This document shows positions 14,527 through 19,979 of a DNA stretch of 19,979 nt, one piece after another. The notes beneath the pieces were generated by a model, which worked only from the letters and a program-made list of their open reading frames with translations, had not been told where the DNA came from and ran no database searches. A program made the position numbers and the translations under genes. This DNA is from Oscillospiraceae bacterium (GTDB lineage: Bacteria; Bacillota; Clostridia; Oscillospirales; Ruminococcaceae): the NCBI GenBank assembly GCA_009782665.1, contig WRIP01000008.1, forward strand, positions 1-19,979, in the 5' to 3' direction. Every line of letters begins with the position of its first letter. Within the stretch, counting starts at the first letter, position 1.

Positions 14527-15375
14527 TTACTCGGTTATATCGTTATCAATAATATACTGTTGCTTCTTGAATCCCCATTGCGAAGCTGCCCGTTCAGACT
14601 CCGGTCGTTCCGGCATACCGGGTAGAGTTATCCCGCCGTCTACCTTGAGGGTTACACCAGTAATATATGAAGCGTTTTCACTTGCTAAAAAGGATACGGC
14701 CTGTGCTATATCGTCAGGGGTGCCTGCTCTTTTCAGCGGGATTCGAGGTCCCAAATGATCCCAGAAATCGGTACTATCATGTTCGCTCATAGTTATGACA
14801 CCGCGTTCGCGGATCCGTGTCGCTCCCGGTGCTACATTGTTAACTCGAACTCCGTAGGGAGCCAGATCCAGTGCAGCTGATTGAATAGCCCGATCCATAG
14901 CCGCTTTCATGGCACCGTAGACCATATCGCCGGGATATGCTCTTTCTCCACGAACCGAGGTAATATTGACGATACTACCCTTAATCCCGTTCTTAATCAT
15001 ATGTCTCGAAGCCTCTCGTGCCATAATGAGATAGCTGCGAAAATCGAGATTTATCTGGTAATCCAGATTCTCTTCGGTGAGATCTAATAATCCTTCACCT
15101 CTGGACCCACCTGCATTATTGACCAATAGGTCGATACTGCCTAGTTCGTCGACGCAGCGGTTAAACAGCTTTGTGGCTTCACCGGGTAGATGTAGTGAGG
15201 CTTGAAAGAAACTACAGTTTACTCCGTATGTGTCGGTGATTTGTGTTGCCAGATTTCTTGCATTCTCTTCCATTTGGTAGTAGGAAAACGCAATGTCATA
15301 ACCTTCAGAAGCGAGCTGAAGCACAATGCCGGATCCGATACCGCGGCTACCTCCTGTCACTATAGCTTTCTTCAT
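14527..15375 (-). CDS. Short-chain dehydrogenase/reductase (SDR)
   Basis: This 282-residue classical SDR has a Rossmann NAD(P) motif TGGSRGIGSG at 7-16, NNAGG at 86-90, the active-site N109, S140 (NITSVRG), Y153 and K157 (YGAMK), and a C-terminal DVDGG-like turn (LKVDGGI). It should be a soluble NAD(P)H oxidoreductase. I chose ATG 15375 because GGAAGGAG lies seven bases upstream and the product begins exactly at the Rossmann strand; a longer reading to 15474 would run inside prmA. The prmA stop and this start are separated by one base (TAA-A-ATG), so translation is coupled. The following manD-like gene suggests a sugar-acid substrate, perhaps fructuronate or mannonate oxidation, as with SDR-type mannonate dehydrogenases; that is inference. 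A FabG-like ketoacyl reductase is the main alternative. A tail of about 30 residues after the core (PGMPERPESERAAS onward) is unusual for FabG. Confidence 0.85.
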   Translation of the reverse strand: MKKAIVTGGSRGIGSGIVLQLASEGYDIAFSYYQMEENARNLATQITDTYGVNCSFFQASLHLPGEATKLFNRCVDELGSIDLLVNNAGGSRGEGLLDLTEENLDYQINLDFRSYLIMAREASRHMIKNGIKGSIVNITSVRGERAYPGDMVYGAMKAAMDRAIQSAALDLAPYGVRVNNVAPGATRIRERGVITMSEHDSTDFWDHLGPRIPLKRAGTPDDIAQAVSFLASENASYITGVTLKVDGGITLPGMPERPESERAASQWGFKKQQYIIDNDITE

Positions 15376-15376
15376 T

Positions 15377-16336
15377 TTAGATCTCCTTCCCGTTTTGCCG
15401 TATTTTCTGCAGTAATATGCAACTCCAGTCGTTGCGACTCTCACTGCCCAATATCTCAAATCCGGTTTGCCCAAATACCGATATCACCTGTTGCAGCTGT
15501 GCGGTAATGATACCGCTGATAATCAATTTCCCACCGATCTTCAGCCAGTTTGCATAATTTTGGATCATCAGAATATGAAAGTCAGCTACGACATTTGAGA
15601 TAATAAGGTCAAAGTTGATTTCAAACAGGTCATTATGCTTGGGATCGGAAATATCGGCGCAGATACAATCGAATCTGTCTTTGACACTGTTGCGTTCGGC
15701 ATTCTCGTTGGCTGCTGTAACAGCAACCGTTGATATATCTACTCCTACGGCTGATTCAGCTCCCAGTTTCAGTGCGGAAATTGCCAGTATGCCACTGCCT
15801 GTGCCGATATCCAGTACCGTCATACCTTTTGGCTTACAGTTTTCCAGTAGTTGGAGTGCAAGCTGTGTCGATTCGTGTTGACCGGTACCAAAACTCATAC
15901 CGGGGTCCATCAGCAGCAGTATTTCGTCACACTGCGGTTGATACTCCTCCCAGCTCGGACAAACCACAATCCTATCGGTGAGCTTCATCGCATGAAAGTA
16001 TTGTTTCCAACTCTCCTGCCAATCCTCTTCATTCACCGTCTTTATGAGTGTAGTGTAGGGGATTTGCTCACTGTTCAGTTGTTGTTCAACAAATGATAGA
16101 CTCGAAGAGAGTGTATTATGATTCTCAAAGTATATATGAAGACACGATTGATTCTTGTCTGCCATCAGTAAACTCTCACTGATGTAATCATAATGATCAA
16201 CGGTAGGTATAACCGTCAACATATCGGAATAGTCCTCGATATATATTCCTCCCGGAGCTACCATCGTTGCGATAGCAGCAGCTCGTTCGAGGTCACTGCT
16301 CGCAATTGATACTATTACTTCGTTCCAACTTGCCAT
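15377..16336 (-). CDS. prmA: Ribosomal protein L11 methyltransferase
   Basis: PrmA methylates ribosomal protein L11 using S-adenosylmethionine. Visible motifs are the hallmark MDPGMSFGTGQHESTQLAL, the SAM motif LDIGTGSGILAISALKLG, VGVDIS, and the catalytic-loop-like NVVADFH (the usual form is NI-A). The N-terminal substrate-binding half is present (WNEVIVSI to EEDWQESWKQYFHAM), and total length (319 residues) is normal. I chose ATG 16336: it begins the conserved WxE segment, has AAGGA about ten bases upstream, and lies downstream of a likely extended -10 promoter. A TTG at 16375 would add 13 residues but would fall at that promoter. Its place right after dnaJ is the usual Firmicutes arrangement, and the next gene starts one base after its stop. 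Confidence 0.93.
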   Translation of the reverse strand: MASWNEVIVSIASSDLERAAAIATMVAPGGIYIEDYSDMLTVIPTVDHYDYISESLLMADKNQSCLHIYFENHNTLSSSLSFVEQQLNSEQIPYTTLIKTVNEEDWQESWKQYFHAMKLTDRIVVCPSWEEYQPQCDEILLLMDPGMSFGTGQHESTQLALQLLENCKPKGMTVLDIGTGSGILAISALKLGAESAVGVDISTVAVTAANENAERNSVKDRFDCICADISDPKHNDLFEINFDLIISNVVADFHILMIQNYANWLKIGGKLIISGIITAQLQQVISVFGQTGFEILGSESRNDWSCILLQKIRQNGKEI

Positions 16337-16365
16337 AGTTTCCGCATCCTTAACGTTCTTGATAT

Positions 16366-16376
16366 ATTGTACCAAA
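16366..16376 (-). promoter_or_regulatory. Possible extended -10 promoter before prmA
   Basis: Read on the - strand, TGG-TACAAT (16374 to 16366) fits the extended -10 form TGn-TATAAT with one mismatch. There is no good -35 box. It lies between the dnaJ hairpin and the prmA ATG and could give prmA-SDR-manD separate expression. Confidence 0.4.
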
Positions 16377-16396
16377 TAGGTGGGGAGATATAAAGA

Positions 16397-16423
16397 AGGA
16401 GCAGTCAGGAAATGACTGCTCCT
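16397..16423 (-). terminator. Hairpin after dnaJ, likely terminator or attenuator
   Basis: An 11-bp perfect stem (16423-16413 with 16407-16397 on the - strand) has a TTTCC loop and is followed by TTCTTTATATCT. The T tract is interrupted, so it may stop only part of the transcription from the chaperone genes into prmA. It begins 13 bases after the dnaJ stop. Confidence 0.75.
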
Positions 16424-16435
16424 CTAGTAATTTTT

Positions 16436-17587
16436 CTAACGAAACTCTCGTTTCAGCCTGTCTTCAAAGCTCTTTCGTTTTTCGTAATTCTTATCGATTA
16501 CTAGTGTACTGTCAAGCTGCTCTAAAGCCTGTCGTTGCTCACGGGAGAGTTTTTTCGGTACTTCAATCTCTACCTTGACATATTGATCTCCTCGTCCCCG
16601 TCCGTTCACAAACGGAATACCTTTACCCTTCAGGCGGAAGGTGTCTCCGGACTGGGTACCGGCTGGGATGTTGAACTCCGTTTTCCCATCGATGGAAGGA
16701 ATTATCACCTTGGCTCCCAGAGTAGCTTGGGCAAAGGTAATAGGTGTATTTACCGTAACATCATATCGATTACGCAGGAACAATGAGTCTGGTCTTACTG
16801 TGATTATGGCAATGACATTACCGGGAGGTCCTCCGTTAAGACCTGCATCTCCGCGACCGTTTACCGACAGATTCTGGTCATCATCAATACCGGCAGGAAT
16901 AGTAATCTCAATCCGTCGATTCTGTTTAGTGCGTCCCTGTCCGGAGCATTTCGGGCATACTTTTTCAATTATCTTACCTTTCCCGCTGCAACGACCGCAA
17001 GGGTTGGTGCTCTGTACCGTTCCGAACGGCATAGGACGTTGAACGGTGACATACCCGGTACCTCTACAATCGGGACATAGGACGGGACTAGTTCCGGGTG
17101 CAGCACCACTACCCTTACAGACATCACACTCTTCATAAGGTGAAATATTCACCGTTTTTTTAGTACCCTTGACCGCCTCCATAAAACTCAGCGGTATACT
17201 GACATGAATGTCATTACCTTTTCTCGGAGCTGACGGATTATACCGTCTGGATGATTGAGTACTGCCTCCGAAACCTGCACCGAAGATACTGCCGAATAGA
17301 TCTCCCAGGTCCATACTAAACCCGCCTCCATATGCGGAACGTCCTGCTCCGTATGAGGGATCTACCCCCGCATGACCAAACTGATCATAACGAGCTTTTT
17401 TTTCTTTATCTGACAGTATTTCGTATGCTTCGCCGAGTTCCTTGAACTTAACCTCAGCATCCTTATCGTCCGGGTTGAGGTCAGGATGATATTTCTTTGC
17501 TTTCTTTCTATACTCGGCCTTAATCTGATCATCGGTGGCATTTCGGTCTACACCGATTACTTCATAATAATCTCTCTTTTCAGCCAT
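16436..17587 (-). CDS. dnaJ: Chaperone DnaJ (Hsp40)
   Basis: DnaJ delivers unfolded proteins to DnaK and stimulates its ATPase. All domains are in order: the J domain at 1-70 with H34-P35-D36 (KKYHPDLNPDD), a Gly/Phe-rich linker at about 78-110, the zinc region with four CxxCxGxG repeats (C154/157, C171/174, C197/200, C211/214), and the C-terminal substrate-binding domains. At 383 residues it is a normal type I DnaJ. I chose ATG 17587 (MAEKRDYYEVIGV) because GGAG lies about six bases upstream and the J domain begins there; a longer reading to 17608 adds seven residues. It follows dnaK by about 46 bases. A hairpin after its stop separates it from prmA. Confidence 0.97.
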   Translation of the reverse strand: MAEKRDYYEVIGVDRNATDDQIKAEYRKKAKKYHPDLNPDDKDAEVKFKELGEAYEILSDKEKKARYDQFGHAGVDPSYGAGRSAYGGGFSMDLGDLFGSIFGAGFGGSTQSSRRYNPSAPRKGNDIHVSIPLSFMEAVKGTKKTVNISPYEECDVCKGSGAAPGTSPVLCPDCRGTGYVTVQRPMPFGTVQSTNPCGRCSGKGKIIEKVCPKCSGQGRTKQNRRIEITIPAGIDDDQNLSVNGRGDAGLNGGPPGNVIAIITVRPDSLFLRNRYDVTVNTPITFAQATLGAKVIIPSIDGKTEFNIPAGTQSGDTFRLKGKGIPFVNGRGRGDQYVKVEIEVPKKLSREQRQALEQLDSTLVIDKNYEKRKSFEDRLKREFR

Positions 17588-17633
17588 CTTTACTCCGTTC
17601 ACGTTCAATGGAAGAATTTGGTTTTATCGGTTA

Positions 17634-19448
17634 TTACTCGTCGATATCGGTATACTCCGCGTCAACGAATCCCTCATCACTTTCAGGTCCGATGTCCTCG
17701 TTACCTTCAGTTGATTGTGTTTGTGCATATATCTTAGAGCTAACCTCATATACTGCCGCTTCTAGCTCTTCTCTTGTGGATTTAATTCGATCTTGGTCAT
17801 CGGATGAAATCGCTTCGCGTACGGCGGATATCTTATCGGTGATGCTGTCCTTGTCGACCTGCTCTATCTTGTCATCGAGATCCTTCAGCATCTTTTCAGC
17901 CTGGTATGCGGCAGTATCGGCTGCGTTTTTGTTCTCGATCTCTTCACGCTGTCTTCTGTCACTTTCCGCAAACTGCTCTGCATCCCGAACCGCCTTATCG
18001 ATATCTTCCTTGGACATATTTGTGGATGAGGTTATGGTAATGTTCTGCTCTTTACCGGTACCTAAATCCTTTGCGGATACATGGACAATACCGTTGGCAT
18101 CAATGTCAAAGGTGACCTCAATCTGAGGTATACCGCGAGGTGCGGGAGCGATGCCGTCCAATTTGAACATCCCCAGTGTCTTATTATCCTTAGCCATAGC
18201 TCTTTCACCCTGTAGGACATGAACCTCTACCGAAGTCTGTCCGTCAGCAGCAGTGGAGAATACCTGACTCTTCTTGGTCGGTATGGTGGTATTTCTTTCG
18301 ATAATTCTGGTATTGACCGCTCCTTCGGTCTCGATACCGAGCGAAAGCGGGGTAACATCAAGAAGTAGTATTCCGGTGACGTCTCCGCCCAGCACTCCGC
18401 CTTGAATTGCTGCACCCATTGCTACGCATTCATCAGGATTGATACCTCTGAACGGTTCTTTTCCGATATATCCTTTGACCGCTTCCTGAACGGCAGGAAC
18501 TCTGGTGGAACCACCGACTAAAAGTACACGGTCGAGATCGCTCGGATTCAGTTTGGCATCAGCCATCGCCTGGCGTAGCGGACCCATGGTCTTTTCAACC
18601 AAATCTGCGGTGAGTTCGTCGAATTTCGCTCGGGTCAACGATATATCGAGGTGTTTGGGGCCGTCTGCATCTGCCGTAATAAAGGGGAGGTTAATGGCTG
18701 TTGACGCCATTCCCGAAAGCTCTATTTTAGCTTTTTCCGCTGCTTCTTTAAGACGTTGCAACGCCATCTTGTCATTGCGAAGATCCACGCCGGATTCCTT
18801 CTTGAATTCAGCTGCTACGTAGTCAATTACCTTGGAATCAAAATCGTCTCCACCGAGTCGGTTGTTGCCAGCAGTCGCAATAACCTCTTGTACGCCGTCA
18901 CCCATCTCGATTATCGAGACATCGAAAGTTCCTCCCCCCAAGTCGTATACGAGTACACGCTGGTTCTCTCCCTTCTCCATCCCATAGGCTAAAGCGGCAG
19001 CTGTAGGCTCATTGATGATACGTTTGACATCCAGTCCGGCAATTGTACCGGCATCCTTGGTGGCTTGCCTTTGTGCGTCGTTGAAGTATGCCGGAACGGT
19101 TATGACCGCTTCGACTACCTTCTCACCCAGATATGCTTCTGCGTCGGATTTCAGCTTCTGCAGTATCATTGAGGATATTTCCTGAGGGGTGTAGGTTTTG
19201 TCGTCAATAGATATCTTGCGATTGCTACCCATATCCCGTTTGATTGAACTGATGGTTCTTTCAGGGTTGGTTATTGCCTGTCGCTTAGCGACCTGCCCAA
19301 CCATTCTTTCTCCCGTCTTTGAAAATGCTACCACAGACGGGGTTGTCCGCGAACCCTCTGCATTTGGAATGACAACAGCCTCTCCGCCTTCCATTACCGA
19401 AACGCATGAGTTTGTGGTTCCTAAGTCTATTCCTATTATTCTGGCCAT
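17634..19448 (-). CDS. dnaK: Chaperone DnaK (Hsp70)
   Basis: DnaK is the ATP-driven cytoplasmic folding chaperone. The 604-residue sequence is complete: phosphate loop IIGIDLGTTNS at 4-14, K70 in SSIKRDMG, INEPTAAALAYG at about 145-156, LVYDLGGGTFDVSIIEMG, and LLVGGSTRVPAVQEAV. The substrate-binding domain carries VTPLSLGIETEGAVN, ERNTTIPTKKSQVFSTAADGQ and the helical lid, and the end is acidic (EYTDIDE). The N-lobe lacks the insert of about 24 residues found in proteobacterial DnaK, matching a Gram-positive host. ATG 19448 has AGGAG about eight bases upstream. It is 30 bases after grpE and before dnaJ, the classical order. Any HrcA-binding CIRCE element would lie upstream of this window. Confidence 0.98.
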   Translation of the reverse strand: MARIIGIDLGTTNSCVSVMEGGEAVVIPNAEGSRTTPSVVAFSKTGERMVGQVAKRQAITNPERTISSIKRDMGSNRKISIDDKTYTPQEISSMILQKLKSDAEAYLGEKVVEAVITVPAYFNDAQRQATKDAGTIAGLDVKRIINEPTAAALAYGMEKGENQRVLVYDLGGGTFDVSIIEMGDGVQEVIATAGNNRLGGDDFDSKVIDYVAAEFKKESGVDLRNDKMALQRLKEAAEKAKIELSGMASTAINLPFITADADGPKHLDISLTRAKFDELTADLVEKTMGPLRQAMADAKLNPSDLDRVLLVGGSTRVPAVQEAVKGYIGKEPFRGINPDECVAMGAAIQGGVLGGDVTGILLLDVTPLSLGIETEGAVNTRIIERNTTIPTKKSQVFSTAADGQTSVEVHVLQGERAMAKDNKTLGMFKLDGIAPAPRGIPQIEVTFDIDANGIVHVSAKDLGTGKEQNITITSSTNMSKEDIDKAVRDAEQFAESDRRQREEIENKNAADTAAYQAEKMLKDLDDKIEQVDKDSITDKISAVREAISSDDQDRIKSTREELEAAVYEVSSKIYAQTQSTEGNEDIGPESDEGFVDAEYTDIDE

Positions 19449-19478
19449 ATTATTGTTCTCCTTTTTTTCTTAATATTA

Positions 19479-19979
19479 TTATGATGATACCGATACGCTG
19501 GCAGGTCGTATGATCCGATCGTTGTAGCAGTATCCTTTTTGCAGTACCTTTATAACAATTCCGCTCTCCGTCTCATCCGACTCTTCAGTTGCGACACAGT
19601 TATGGATTTGTGGATCAAATGGTTCGTTTAATGCTTCTATTTCAGTAATACCCAATGATTTCAACGCAGAAGAGAACATCGACAGGGTCATCTCTACACC
19701 CTTCTTGTACTCAGTATCAGTGGAATCAGCATTCGCTGCCATCTCGAGTGTGTCGATTACCGGTAGAAATCTCTCAAATGCTAGAGAGGTACCGAGTGAA
19801 ATCAGTGATTGCTTTTCCTTCTCGGTTCTTTTACGGTAGTTGTCATACTCCGCCATAACTCTGAGTAACCTGTCATTGAGGGTAGCTAACTCCTCCTTGA
19901 GTAGAGCGGTTTGACTGGAGCGTTTCTTTTTTGTCACAACCTCTTCTTCAACCATATCCTCGTCGTCTGTAACCTCTGC
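19479..19979 (-). CDS. grpE: Nucleotide exchange factor GrpE (5' end possibly cut by window edge)
   Basis: GrpE releases ADP from DnaK. The visible product has the long coiled-coil part (LLKEELATLNDRLLRVMAEY then DNYRKRTEKEK), the FLPVIDTLEMAA segment, and the C-terminal beta domain (FDPQIHNCVATEES to VLQKGYCYNDRIIRPASVSV), which includes the family signature. An ATG occurs at 19955, but the frame stays open and acidic (AEVTDDEDMVEEE) to the end of the window at 19979. GrpE proteins usually have an acidic, disordered N-terminus, so the true start is probably further out. The gene leads directly into dnaK with a 30-base gap. hrcA, commonly the gene before it, is not visible. Confidence 0.95.
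   Translation of the reverse strand, partial: AEVTDDEDMVEEEVVTKKKRSSQTALLKEELATLNDRLLRVMAEYDNYRKRTEKEKQSLISLGTSLAFERFLPVIDTLEMAANADSTDTEYKKGVEMTLSMFSSALKSLGITEIEALNEPFDPQIHNCVATEESDETESGIVIKVLQKGYCYNDRIIRPASVSVSS

Noticed and set aside
15376..15474. Upstream-extended start for the SDR
   Set aside because: The extension overlaps the end of prmA and has no family resemblance, while ATG 15375 has a strong ribosome site and starts at the Rossmann fold.
19449..19478. CIRCE (HrcA operator) near dnaK
   Set aside because: The 30-base grpE-dnaK gap contains only a ribosome site; no inverted repeat of the CIRCE type is present in the window.

Overview
The window reads as chromosomal DNA of an anaerobic Gram-positive bacterium, most likely Clostridia (Oscillospirales-like). 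The reasons are the order grpE-dnaK-dnaJ-prmA, which is the Firmicutes heat-shock layout; a DnaK with the short Gram-positive N-lobe; an FHA domain fused to a SEDS (FtsW/RodA) protein next to a class B PBP; and several TTG starts behind strong Shine-Dalgarno sites. GC looks to be in the mid-40s by eye; I did not compute it. No tRNA, rRNA, IS element, CRISPR array or riboswitch was recognised, and no gene-free stretch exceeds 300 bases.

Left part (1-1795, + strand): a decaying cassette. It holds the C-terminal part of a macro-domain (ADP-ribose) protein with a one-base frameshift, then a small HD-family alarmone-hydrolase-like gene with two in-frame stops and a frameshift, then an intact von Willebrand A (MIDAS) protein. 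Next are a zinc-finger/HTH/DUF2087 regulator behind a perfect-consensus promoter (1963-2694) and a GtrA-family membrane protein (2841-3314).

Middle (3320-13291, + strand): a promoter drives a kinase-like gene that has lost its N-lobe and all catalytic residues, followed 19 bases later by enolase and a strong terminator. Then come a membrane-bound GGDEF diguanylate cyclase, the FHA-SEDS glycosyltransferase, a PBP transpeptidase overlapping it by TTGA, a membrane-anchored metallo-beta-lactamase-fold protein and a DUF1846 protein, closed by a second strong terminator. Seeing a kinase-like gene near an FHA-SEDS/PBP pair recalls the actinobacterial PknA/PknB-RodA-PbpA-FhaA/B cluster, but here the local kinase is degenerate.

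Right part (13295-19979, - strand): grpE (5' end at the window edge), dnaK and dnaJ, then a hairpin, then prmA, a short-chain dehydrogenase one base behind prmA, and a mannonate-dehydratase-like (RspA/ManD) enzyme. The last two form a likely sugar-acid pair attached downstream of the chaperone operon. The two gene blocks converge on the terminator at 13264-13291.
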